The translations under genes were made by a program, and so were the position numbers. Below, piece after piece: positions 1 to 9,100 of a stretch of 42,692 bases of DNA. This DNA comes from Myxococcaceae bacterium (GTDB taxonomy: Bacteria > Myxococcota > Myxococcia > Myxococcales > UBA5297): assembly GCA_017500825.1 (NCBI GenBank), contig JAFVYB010000076.1, positions 1 through 42,692 on the forward strand, read 5' to 3'. The stretch's first letter is position 1. Each line of letters opens with the position of its first letter. A model generated the notes under the pieces. That model saw only the letters and a program-made list of their open reading frames with translations, ran no database searches and was not told the origin of the DNA.

Positions 1-1887
1 AGGCCGGCTGTTGCCCACCATCGCCTCCGCACGCACCGCCTCGCTCTTCTCCTGCCCGTCGCTCGCCACCACCTCCACCACCACCTGGGACCCGCGACGC
101 AATACGCCTGCTCCCACCGAATCGCCCTGCGCCTTGGGCAAAACCTTGCCGTCCACAAACCACCGATACCGGTAGCTCACCGCGTCTCCGTCCGCGTCGC
201 GCGCCTGACTCACGATCACAGCCCGCGCTCCTCCCTCGCGCGTCGGAATCGATGGCTCGATCACCACACTCGGCGCCGGCGGCGGCGTGTTGCGCACCAC
301 GACGGACGGCTGGCCCAGCACGCGCGCGCCTTCGCTCTCAATCTTGGGCGTCCAGCGCTCGCCCTTCCTCGCCATGCCCGCGGGCAAAACGCGCAACCCG
401 TCGGCCTCCGGGAACACCTTGCCATCGCGCAGCCAGCGCACCGCAAGCTTCGGCTCGGGGCGTCCGTCGAGATCGATGAAGCGGTAGCCAAGCTCGATCG
501 CGTCGCCAACCGTGGGGCGCTCGGGCGACAAAACGAGGTCTCGGTAGAGGGGCGCGTTGGGCGTCAGACGACCGCTGCGGGTGCTGTCATGGCCGGGCTC
601 GGGCCAGGTCAGGGGCAGTCTGGACGCGGTTTTGGGGCGGACGCGGAAGGCGTGCAGCGTCTCGCCGGCGCCCTGGGCCACGAGGATGGCGTCCTCCCAG
701 GCAAAGGCGACCGGGCCGCTGTCGGGCAGGCCTTTGAGCTGAACGGGGAAACCCGAAAAAGGGCGCGCGTTGGGGCGCAGCGCGTGCAGGCGTCCGTCCG
801 CCGAGGCGGTGAGGAGTTCGTCGATGCCGTCACCGTCGAGATCCACTGCCAGAGGGGCACCCACCAGGCGTTCGGCGAGGGTCACGGGGAAGCCCTTGCG
901 CGCCTTGCCCTTCGCGTCGAGGACGTGCAGTCGGCCATCCGTCGCCGCCACGACGACGCTCCGCCCGACGCCATCCGTCAGCCGCGCCAGCGCCGGGCCA
1001 TCCTTGAGGCGCGCGCCGGTGTCGACCGGGAAACCTGGACGCTGCGTGCCGTCGAGATCCGCCGCGTGGATTTTGAAGTCCTGCGAGGCAAAGGCGACCG
1101 AGAGCCGCCCCTCGCCCTCGACATCGGCCAGCGCGGGCTGGGCGCTGATCAGATAGCCGGTGGCCTTGGGAAAGCCCGGGACCACCGCGCCGTCGGCAAA
1201 AATGGCGTTGAGCCGACCGTCTTCGCCGCCCCAGAGGAGAACGCGCCTGTCGCCCTCGCCCCCAAACCCCCAGGAGATGGGACTCGTCACGGGCGCGCGC
1301 AGGCGCCGGGGAAAGCCGGGCAGCGAGCGGCCGCGGGCGTTCAGGGCGTGCAGCTGGCGCGCGGCGTCGGCAAAGACGAGGTCGGGCCGCCCGTCGCTGT
1401 CGAGGTCGGCCAGGGTCAGAGGCGTCGAAGCGCTCGCCTCGCCTGTGCGTGGGAGCGAGAGGAATTCCGAACCGTCGTCGCGAAAGGCGCGCAGCGATCC
1501 GTCGGTCAAAAGCACCGCGATTTCCTCGCCGCCGTCCGCGTCGAGGTCGGCGACGGCAGGCGCGCCGATGATGGCTGCGTCCTTGCCGAGCGAGAGGGGA
1601 AACCCCGCGCAGTCAGCGCCCGCGGCCGTCACGCAGAAGAGCGATCCGCCGCCCGGCGTGGCCACGGTGAAGTAGAGGCGCGGCATGCCGCCGAGGTTGC
1701 CCAACGCGATGGGGCTGGAGATGAGCGCCGGCAGCTTGAGCGGAAATCCCGAGGCGTTCTGAGCCGCGCGCGCATGGGTTCCGAAAAGGAGCGCCACAAG
1801 GGCGAGCGCCACGCACAGTGCCTTCGGCCGCCAGGATGAGCGGGACAAACGAGCGGAAGAACTCTCGGGAGGAAGTGGACGCGTCAT
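1..1887 (-). CDS. Exported FG-GAP/VCBS repeat protein, 3' end beyond the window
   Basis: On the minus strand, codons stay open from an ATG at 1887 to base 1 (629 codons), so the C-terminus lies outside the window. The product begins with a basic stretch, then a hydrophobic run (ALCVALALVALLFGTHARA) that looks like a signal peptide. The next ~400 residues repeat the FG-GAP/VCBS pattern: short blades with D-L-D-x-D-G or D-x-E-G-E-G loops followed by a G-F-P turn (ADLDADGGEE, ADLDSDGRPD, VDLDGDGIDE; about seven GFP turns). This fits a secreted or surface beta-propeller binding calcium. From ~residue 420 two Ig-like, PKD-type segments follow (RDADGDAVSYRYRWFVDG). It follows the AgmX-like gene after a 207-bp gap and may belong to the same envelope module. 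A long plus-strand frame over 589-1839 is antisense shadow. Ligand unknown. Confidence 0.85.
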   Translation of the reverse strand, partial: MTRPLPPESSSARLSRSSWRPKALCVALALVALLFGTHARAAQNASGFPLKLPALISSPIALGNLGGMPRLYFTVATPGGGSLFCVTAAGADCAGFPLSLGKDAAIIGAPAVADLDADGGEEIAVLLTDGSLRAFRDDGSEFLSLPRTGEASASTPLTLADLDSDGRPDLVFADAARQLHALNARGRSLPGFPRRLRAPVTSPISWGFGGEGDRRVLLWGGEDGRLNAIFADGAVVPGFPKATGYLISAQPALADVEGEGRLSVAFASQDFKIHAADLDGTQRPGFPVDTGARLKDGPALARLTDGVGRSVVVAATDGRLHVLDAKGKARKGFPVTLAERLVGAPLAVDLDGDGIDELLTASADGRLHALRPNARPFSGFPVQLKGLPDSGPVAFAWEDAILVAQGAGETLHAFRVRPKTASRLPLTWPEPGHDSTRSGRLTPNAPLYRDLVLSPERPTVGDAIELGYRFIDLDGRPEPKLAVRWLRDGKVFPEADGLRVLPAGMARKGERWTPKIESEGARVLGQPSVVVRNTPPPAPSVVIEPSIPTREGGARAVIVSQARDADGDAVSYRYRWFVDGKVLPKAQGDSVGAGVLRRGSQVVVEVVASDGQEKSEAVRAEAMVGNSRP

Positions 1888-2094
1888 CTGATCGGCCTCG
1901 TGTGATCGACCGCGCGCGAACGGGCGACCAGCAGCGGGCGGACGCGGCGCGCAGGAAAAAGGACAGCAGCGGGACGGGGCGCGCGAAGGTGTCAGGCTCG
2001 CGACACGCGGCGGGTCAGATGGCGCGAAACAGGCGGCCCACCCCTCGTCCGACATCGACCGGACGGCGCTCACCGAAGACCGTCCCTCCCCCGC

Positions 2095-4032
2095 TCAGGA
2101 GCTGCTCGGCGTGAAGATGAAGGGGTAGGCGACCGGGCACTCGTTGTCCTTGATGGGGAAGGTCCACATGCGAATCGTGCTGCGGATGCAGGAGGTCACG
2201 CTGTTGTTGCCCATGGTGTCCTCCTCGATTTCGAGCTCGATCGGCTTGCCGGACTCGTTGATCGTGAAACGGACCACGATCTTCCCCTTGAGGCTCGGGT
2301 TGCGCTTGAGCTGGCGCTCGTAACAGTTCTGGATCGACTTCATGCGCGCCTTGACGAAACGCGCGATGGCGTCGCGGTCGCAGGAGGCAGAGTCGATCTC
2401 CGGGCCCTCGTCGATGACGCGCCCGCGAATGTTGACCGTCTTCTTTTCGGCGAATTGACGCGCCTGAACGCCAGCGCCGCCCGACGTGCCGAGATCGCCG
2501 ATGCCCGCGGCCTCGCCTGTTCCGCCGCCCAGACGTTGACCCGCCGCCTTGGCCAGAGAATCGGCCGTGGCCACACCCACACCGCTGGCGCCCATCAGAG
2601 CTGAGGCGATGTCGTTGGACGAATCGCTGCCGCCGCCGAGGACATCCTCAATCGCGCCCTCGCCCTCGCCGTCGCCACCCAGCGCGCCGAGCATCTTCAG
2701 CAGGCCCTTGCCCTGAATGCCCTCGCGGATAGCGGCCGTGCGCGCCGCCGAATCGACCGGCTGCGTCGGACCTGTGGAGGGCGCCTTCGTCTCCTTGGCG
2801 GCGACTTTCTTCTCCTCTTCCTTGGCCGGCGCCTCCTCATTGGCGGCCTCGTCGGCGACCTCGACCTCTTCCTCCTTGGGCTTGTCCGGGATGATGACCT
2901 GGGCAAAGCGCTCGGGGATGTCTTCCAGCGTCAGCTCAACCTCCTCGACAGGCGGCCGCATGCTGATCGCGAAGACGGTTCCGAAGTTGACGCTGAAGGT
3001 CGCCAGAAGGACGCAGAGAAAGACCTTGTCCACGCTGTCAAAGGGGCTCTCGCTCTGGCTGGGGGGAAGGATCACTTCGGCGGAGGACACCGCGCGCTGT
3101 CCCACGGTTCGCGCCTGCGGACGCGACACCGCCTGGCCCTTCGGCACCGCGATGGCGATCGAGCTCTCGACCGGGAACTGGCCTCCTGTCCGCGCCTGCT
3201 CGCGCTCCCTGGCCACCTCTGCCTCGCGACGCGCCTTGTCTTCCGCCTCTCGGCGCGCCTTTTCCTCCGCCTCGCGACGCGCCCGCTCTTCCGCCTCGCG
3301 ACGCGCTTTTTCCTCTGCCTCACGACGGGCCCGTTCCGCCGCCGCGCGCGCCTTGATCTCTTCGAGCTGACTTAAGGCGTCCTTGACCTGCGCCTGGGAC
3401 TGGGCCTCCGAGGCCTGCGCCGAACGCAACTGCTCCTGGGCCGACTTCACCGCCTCCTGCGCCGAACGCCGCCTGGCCTCCATCGCCTTGAGGTGCGCCT
3501 CTGCCCGCGCCAGAGCCTCTGCCAGCGGATCCGTCGACAAGGGCGCGAATGCCGCCTCCGGGGCTGATTCCGGTGCCGCCGCCGGGGCAACCACGACCGG
3601 CACCTCGGCGCTGTCCGCGCGCTGTTCGCCCTCAGGGGCGTCGATGAACTGAAAGAGAACCGTCAGAGCGCCGATGATGATCTTGCCGCGCGATTCGTCA
3701 TTGAGCGCCATCTCGCATCCATCGGGAGTCACCGTGCAGCGCGCGTCCTCAGGCTTTTCCGCGAGGTTGACCTGCGTCTCCGCGTCCAAGTCGATTCGCC
3801 CCCGCATCCAGGACGCCACCCGCAGCCGATAGCCGTCCTCGCCCGCGATCAGCAGGGAGAAGGGCTCGCTCAAGCGGTCGTCCTCAAGGGGGAAGAAGCT
3901 GTCGGGCCCCGGCCCGATCGCGATCGTCTGGGGGGCGTGGAAGACGCGCTCGTCGCGCAGCTGGCCATCGAGAATCAGGCCAATGCGCAGGCATTTCGGC
4001 GTGCTTGAGCGGGAGGAGGAGTCTTTCGACAT
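2095..4032 (-). CDS. AgmX/PglI C-terminal-domain protein (GltG/GltJ-like, TonB-like)
   Basis: 645 aa. Residues ~15-125 form a compact FHA-like beta domain of the type seen at the N-terminus of myxobacterial GltG/GltJ proteins. Residues ~155-272 are a long charged coiled coil with EEKARREAEERARR-type repeats. One transmembrane segment lies at ~336-356 (VFLCVLLATFSVNFGTVFAI). It is followed by an acidic, Pro/Lys/Glu-rich linker, then a Gly-rich stretch (LLKMLGALGG, EDVLGGGS) typical of AgmX proteins. The last ~100 residues are the AgmX/PglI domain, with CYERQLKRNP, KIVVRFTINESGKP and conserved cysteines; this family resembles the TonB C-terminus. Known relatives span the inner membrane and link a cytoplasmic motor to periplasmic Glt proteins. 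The sequence fits that topology, but the role here is inferred. The gene starts 163 bp after the upstream small gene, so it may have its own promoter. Confidence 0.85.
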   Translation of the reverse strand: MSKDSSSRSSTPKCLRIGLILDGQLRDERVFHAPQTIAIGPGPDSFFPLEDDRLSEPFSLLIAGEDGYRLRVASWMRGRIDLDAETQVNLAEKPEDARCTVTPDGCEMALNDESRGKIIIGALTVLFQFIDAPEGEQRADSAEVPVVVAPAAAPESAPEAAFAPLSTDPLAEALARAEAHLKAMEARRRSAQEAVKSAQEQLRSAQASEAQSQAQVKDALSQLEEIKARAAAERARREAEEKARREAEERARREAEEKARREAEDKARREAEVAREREQARTGGQFPVESSIAIAVPKGQAVSRPQARTVGQRAVSSAEVILPPSQSESPFDSVDKVFLCVLLATFSVNFGTVFAISMRPPVEEVELTLEDIPERFAQVIIPDKPKEEEVEVADEAANEEAPAKEEEKKVAAKETKAPSTGPTQPVDSAARTAAIREGIQGKGLLKMLGALGGDGEGEGAIEDVLGGGSDSSNDIASALMGASGVGVATADSLAKAAGQRLGGGTGEAAGIGDLGTSGGAGVQARQFAEKKTVNIRGRVIDEGPEIDSASCDRDAIARFVKARMKSIQNCYERQLKRNPSLKGKIVVRFTINESGKPIELEIEEDTMGNNSVTSCIRSTIRMWTFPIKDNECPVAYPFIFTPSSS

Positions 4033-4155
4033 CTGTTGTCCCCGAGTGGTGACGTGTCGCGGCAGGGGCGCGATGCGCAGAGAGTGAATAGGGAGGGGAG
4101 GTAGCCAGAGGGCGGCTCAAAAAGCGGCGCGCTCTAACACGAGCGAAGGCGTCAA

Positions 4156-4173
4156 GGGCAAGCGTGTTTGCCC
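4156..4173 (-). other. Short perfect hairpin after the small exported gene
   Basis: GGGCAA and TTGCCC form a perfect 6-bp stem with a 6-nt loop in the 163-bp gap between the 92-aa gene and the AgmX-like gene. No T-run follows on the minus strand, so it is not a standard intrinsic terminator. It could be an mRNA processing or attenuation point within one long transcript. Confidence 0.3.
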
Positions 4174-4195
4174 GTCGCGGCGGGCGCGCGAGGCC

Positions 4196-4477
4196 TCAGA
4201 AACAGGGCTTGTCGACGCTCTGGACGATCTTGGGCAGGAAGCTCTCGGTCCGCTCCAGCTCGGCAAAATTGAGGATGGATCGCTGCAAAATGTAGATGGC
4301 CTGCGGCTTCTGGATGCGCCCCTCGACCGTGATCGCGTCGAGTCGAATCACGCGCTGGCGCTTCTTCTGACTCTGGGCAAGGGCGGGCGCGCTGGCAGTC
4401 ACCAGGCCGGCCAGGACCACCGCAAAGAGGCCACGTCGCGCGCGGCGACCCCAGGCGCTCCGATTCACACCACTCAT
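4196..4477 (-). CDS. Small exported protein of the TPR envelope operon (possible GltF-type partner)
   Basis: 93 codons. The N-terminus is arginine-rich and followed by a hydrophobic core ending in PALA-Q, a likely Sec or Tat signal peptide with cleavage near residue 34. The mature ~58 residues contain a compact block, VIRLDAITVEGRIQKPQA, then YILQRSILNF and a C-terminal PCF. The block looks like a conserved small family that accompanies Glt/Agm-like TPR genes, but I cannot assign a function. The ATG overlaps the stop of the upstream TPR-lipoprotein gene (ATGA), with a strong GAGGAGG ribosome site inside that gene, so translation is probably coupled. One cysteine remains near the C-terminus. 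Confidence 0.75.
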   Translation of the reverse strand: MSGVNRSAWGRRARRGLFAVVLAGLVTASAPALAQSQKKRQRVIRLDAITVEGRIQKPQAIYILQRSILNFAELERTESFLPKIVQSVDKPCF

Positions 4478-6156
4478 CGCGCTTCCTCCTCTGTCACGGC
4501 CGAATCGGCCGGTGTGCCCTGCCCCTCCTCGTCAGCCGTTCCAGGCAGGTTGCCGACCTCGGTCAAAGTCGCATCCGCTGTCGCGCCGGACTGGCCATCC
4601 CCCGCGCCGTCTACGCCTTCGCCAGACACGCGGCTGTCATCGCTCACAGCCGTCTCGCCTTCGCTCACAGGCGCCGCCCCACTTTCCGCCGACGCCTCGG
4701 ACTGGGGCGCTGACCCCTCTGCCTCCGGGGCAACTTGTTCGCCCGCCTGCGCCGCAGCCTGTGCCTCAACTTCAGCCGCAGCCTGCGCCGCCGCTTCCTC
4801 AGCCTTACGCTTTTCCTCGCGCAGTCGATTCCGCTCCTCGCGCGCCAGGCGCCGCTTTTCGCGCGCGATCTCCTTGTCGGCGTCCTTCAGATACGTCTCG
4901 GTGAGCTCGTCGCCGCGCAGCTCTTGCGCTGTGTTCAGGTGCGCCTTGGCCTTTTCCAGCTGTTCGAGCAGCGGCATGCCGGTGTCGCGGGCGTCGAGGT
5001 GGAGGATGCCGAGGTTGAACTCGATGTCGGGCGCCAGCTCGGGCTTTTCTCGCAGCGCCTGTTCGTAGAGGGCCTTGGCCTTGGCGAAATCACCCAGTCC
5101 CCGATAGGCGCTGGCCAGATTGATGCGCGCCTCGACAAAGTCCGGCGCGTATTTCAGGGCCAACTCCAGATGCTCCGCCGCCGCGCGAAAATTCTGCGCC
5201 GCGAGCAAAAGCGCCCCCAAGTTGCTCTGCGCCTCGGGAAAGTCGCTCTGGGCATCGGCCGCCTTCTGAAACAGCGTGCGCGCCTCCTGCCGCTTGCCCT
5301 GCGCGAGGAGGACAATGCCCTGCTGATTGGCGAGCACCGGGTCGCCCGGCGAGATGGCCAGGGCATTGCCCAGGACGAGAAGCGCGAGCTCATGCCGTTC
5401 CTGCAAAAAATAGGCTTGGGCGAGCAGGCTCATGGCCGCGGTGTCCATCTCGTCGATCTTGAGCGCCGCCTTGGCCGAAGCGATGGCGTCCTCGACGCGC
5501 CCCGTCTCCACAAAGAGCGTGGCAAGGGCGTCGTGGATCGCCCCGGTGGGCTTGGCCTGAGAGCGCAGCGACTCGAAGAACTCGATCGCCTCCCGCGCGC
5601 GGTTCTGGCGCAGGTGGAGTCGCGCCAGATTCTGCGCCGCGGCCTTCTGATTCGGGTCGAGCGCGAGACTCTTCTTGTAGGCCTCTTCGGCGGCGGCCAT
5701 GTCCCCTGCCCTCTCCAGGAGCAAGCCCAGGTTGTGGTGCGCCACGGCGGTCCGAGGGTCGTCGCCCGCTGCGCTCTGAAACTTGCTCAGCGCGACTTCC
5801 GGCTGGTCCGCGGCAAGGGCTGAGAGCGCCTCGCTGAAGGCATCGACGACCTCTGGCGCGAGAGGAGGCGGCGGTGGTGGTTCGGCGGTCGCGGCATCGG
5901 CAGCAGGCGCCTGGGCGTTCTCGTCAACCGCGACAGCCTGTTCCGAGGTGGCGGGCGCCTGTCCGGCGCTGTCGTCGGCCTTTGCGTCGGCCACCGGCAA
6001 AGTCTCGGCAGAGACAGAGGAACGAGCGGCGCCCGTCGAGTCGATCGCCTGACTCTCGGTCGTCTGGGCAACTGGCCTGGGCGAGGTGACGCAGGCCAGC
6101 GTGAAGCCGCAGAGCACCGCGCAAAGGGTCCGCAGGGAGGTGCGCGTCGGGCTCAT
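4474..6156 (-). CDS. TPR-repeat lipoprotein (GltE/AglT-like)
   Basis: 560 aa. It begins with a short basic n-region and a hydrophobic core ending FTLAC, a slightly unusual lipobox with Thr at -3, so Cys22 is the probable lipidated residue. Residues ~25-100 are a low-complexity Ala/Pro/Glu linker. Residues ~100-400 contain about eight tetratricopeptide repeats with Asn/Gly/Ala/Pro landmarks (AVAHHNLGLLLERAGD, EAQSNLGALLLAAQN, EARINLASAYRGLGD). Residues ~405-470 are a charged helix (KEIAREKRRLAREERN), and the tail is acidic and disordered. TPR lipoproteins of this shape act as periplasmic scaffolds in Glt-type machines. It follows the 1249-aa TPR gene with a TGATG overlap and a GAGGAGG site 5' of the ATG. 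Assignment to the GltE/AglT group rests on architecture and context. Confidence 0.8.
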   Translation of the reverse strand: MSPTRTSLRTLCAVLCGFTLACVTSPRPVAQTTESQAIDSTGAARSSVSAETLPVADAKADDSAGQAPATSEQAVAVDENAQAPAADAATAEPPPPPPLAPEVVDAFSEALSALAADQPEVALSKFQSAAGDDPRTAVAHHNLGLLLERAGDMAAAEEAYKKSLALDPNQKAAAQNLARLHLRQNRAREAIEFFESLRSQAKPTGAIHDALATLFVETGRVEDAIASAKAALKIDEMDTAAMSLLAQAYFLQERHELALLVLGNALAISPGDPVLANQQGIVLLAQGKRQEARTLFQKAADAQSDFPEAQSNLGALLLAAQNFRAAAEHLELALKYAPDFVEARINLASAYRGLGDFAKAKALYEQALREKPELAPDIEFNLGILHLDARDTGMPLLEQLEKAKAHLNTAQELRGDELTETYLKDADKEIAREKRRLAREERNRLREEKRKAEEAAAQAAAEVEAQAAAQAGEQVAPEAEGSAPQSEASAESGAAPVSEGETAVSDDSRVSGEGVDGAGDGQSGATADATLTEVGNLPGTADEEGQGTPADSAVTEEEAR

Positions 6157-9100
6157 CAGAAATCCTCCTCAATGCGGAAACCGCCCTGCCCCTGGCTGTC
6201 GGAGGTGGTGGCCGGAGCCGCGTCCGGGACCTCGTCGTCGAGCCGCGTCCCAGCTTCCCGCGGCGATACCCCGTCAGCGGCGACCTGAGGCGCTGTCGCC
6301 TGCCCTTCGCCTTCAGCCCGATCTCCCTGCGCGCCGTCCGCGTTCTCCAAAGGCGGCTGAACTGGCTGCGCGCCGTCGTCCTCCAGCCGAAAATCGCCTT
6401 CCGTAGACTGAGAGACCCCCGTCGCCTCCTGCGCCGAGGCGCCTGTCGACTCGGGCACCGCGTCCATCACGGCTGGCTGCGAGGCGACCGCCGGCACGAT
6501 GGGGTTTGGCTTGCCGTCGAGCGTCCTGAAAGAGGTCGGATAGAGCACGTTCGACCGCGTCAGCGCGCGCGCCTTCTTGAGCACCGCGCGATCACTGCGC
6601 AAACGCGCCAGTGACTCCTCCGCCCGGTCGCACCAGGGCACGTCGACGAGGGCGAAACGACGGCACTGCTCCGAGGTCTGCTCGTAGAGGTCGGCAGCCG
6701 AGTTCTCCAGCCCGCTCACCTTGTCCACGAGCGTCGCGCGATACATCTCGCATCCCTCTTCGCCGTAGGCGCGCTTGATGTCGGGCGGGCAGGGCGACTC
6801 GACGAGGCTCACGGCAAAGCGCTCGTAGATGAAGCCGCGCCGATAACTGGCGGCGAGAATCCATTCGGCGCTCTTGAAGCGCAGCACGTCGACGTAGCTC
6901 TCCTGCAGGGACTTGGCCGCGGTGAGCTTGGCCATGAAGGATCGCTCCAGCGCCTTGCTGCGACCGGTGATCTGCATGGCGTCCCACTTGGCGAACTCGG
7001 CCTCGGCGAGCAGGAATCGCGCCTCGCCGGCAGCCTCGGAAGCCTGGGGCGCGGTGGCGTCGAGTTCGCGCTGCGCATACTCCCGCGTCGCGTCCTCAAA
7101 AGCGCGCAACGCCTGCTTCTCCTTGCCGAGCTTGCGCCAGCAGTCGCCGATGCTCTTGTAGGCCTCGACGATGAGCGGGCTCTGCTCCTTGTCGCGCGAG
7201 AAGCGCTTGATGAAGTCGTCGAGCGCCTGGTTCTGCCGACGGCAGTTGCCCATCTTCTGGTAGACGAGCGCGGCCTTGTAGAGGTTGCGCGGCGCGATCT
7301 CGCTCTTGGGGAAGAGCTGGGCAAAGCGGATGAACTGCCTGGCCGACTCGTCGTAGCGCTGCAGTGCCTCCAGAAGCACCGCCAGGTTGTTGAGCGCCGC
7401 CTCGCGCCGCGTCGAGTCCGGATATTTCTCGACGAGCAGCTGGTAGTGCTCGACCGCCTTGTCGAAGTCGTAGCTGTTCTCGGCGTTGTAGGCCACGCGG
7501 AAGAGCGAGAGGTCGGCCAGGTCGGAGTCGGGATACTCGCGGTAGATGCGCTCATAGAGGCGCAGCGCCGAGTCGAAGCGGTGGGCCTTCTCGCGGCAGA
7601 GGGCGGCGTTGTTCAGGGCCTTGTCGGCGAAGCGGTAGGCCTCGTTGCGCGCGACCAGCTTCTCGTAGAGCTCGCCAGCCTCGTCCCAGGCCTCGGCGGT
7701 CATCAGCTGCTCGGCGCGCTTGAACATCGCGTTGTCGCCAAAGTCGCGCAAAAGGCGCCCGCTCTCGGAGTTGGGATCGACGCGCACGCGGCCCTGGGCG
7801 TCGGGCGAGGTGAGCGCGTCTGTGAAGGCGGTGACCGCCACCCAGTCCTCGGTGATGAGGAAGGTCTCCAGCGTCAGGTTGGAGGCGAAGGTGGCGAATT
7901 CGCTGTCCGGATAGGCGGAGACGAGCTCGGCAAAGCGGCGGCGAGCCTCCTCGAAGTCCTCCGCCAGATAGAAGAGCTCAGCGGCGCGGTAGGCGCTCTG
8001 CGGGGCGCGCTCGTGGGCGGGGACGAGCTTGAGCAGGGTGTCGATGGCCGCGACGAACTCGGCCTGCATCGGATGCAACTCGCGCTTCTGGACAGGCTTG
8101 CCCTCGGGCCAATCGCGCGCGGTGAACATCGCGACCTGTGGGATCTCGGGCGTCTCCCCGGTCTGGCGCAGTTCCAATTCGCGCTGGCGGGCGAGCACCA
8201 CGCCAAACGCCGCCTCGGCCAAAAATCGCTTTTCCCCCGAGAAATCGCGCACCTTGACGTAGGTCGCCGCCGACGCCGTGAAGTCGAGGCTCTGATACTG
8301 GCAGTCGGCCAGATAGAAGGTCAGCTCGTAGGCGTCCTTGCTGTGGGGAAAGCGCGCCAGGTAACTCGCGTAGACGCGGGCGGCGATTTCGAAGGACTTG
8401 CGCGCGCGCTCGGCATTGCCCGACGACGCGTATTCGATGGCCTGCTGATGGTGGTGGATGGCCGACGAGTAGAGCCCCTTCTCCGTCAGGTCCTCGGCCT
8501 CCTTGAGGACCTTCGAATTGCCCTGATTGGCCTCGTGCCAGGCGCCGCCCGGGGCGTAGCGCTCGACGAACAGCTCCCGCTCCTCAAACGCCTTGTCGAA
8601 GTCGCGCAGGCCACTCTCGTAGCCCTTGACGATCTTGGCGTGGATTTGCGGGGCCTGCGGCGCGAGCGGCGCTTTCTCCAGATTCTTGCGGTAGGCGGCG
8701 ATCGACTCGCTCCACTTGGTCTGGTCGCCATAGACATCGCCCAGCCTCCGCCACAGCTCGGCCTCCCATGGCCGCTCGCCGATGCGGGCAAAGAGCGCCT
8801 CGGCTCTCTCGATCGACCCCCAGCGATCGTCGGCCAGCGAGATCGCCATGTATTGCAGCGCCTCGTTCTGCAGGTCGCCACCGAGCGGATCGTCCGCGCT
8901 CTTCCGGGCGCCAGCCACGGCCGCGTAGTGGTCGAGGAGCTTGACGAAGGTCTCGACCGCCTGACCGAAGTCGTCGAGCCGGTAATAGACCCAGCCCAGT
9001 TTGTAGAGCGCCTTGTCGAAAAGGGGGTGCTCCGGGAACTCGATGGCCTTGGCATAGGCGGCCGCAGCCTGCTTGAGGGCGTTCGGCTCGCTCACCGCGT

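Noticed and set aside
589..1839. 416-codon plus-strand open frame
   Set aside because: It is antisense to the FG-GAP gene, which has a signal peptide, regular repeats and coherent domains; the plus frame is Arg/Gly/Ala-rich with no domain character, as expected of GC-rich shadows.
2040..2094. Terminator after the AgmX-like gene
   Set aside because: GGACGG and CCGTCC arms can pair around a 13-nt loop, but no T-run follows on the minus strand, so I do not call it.
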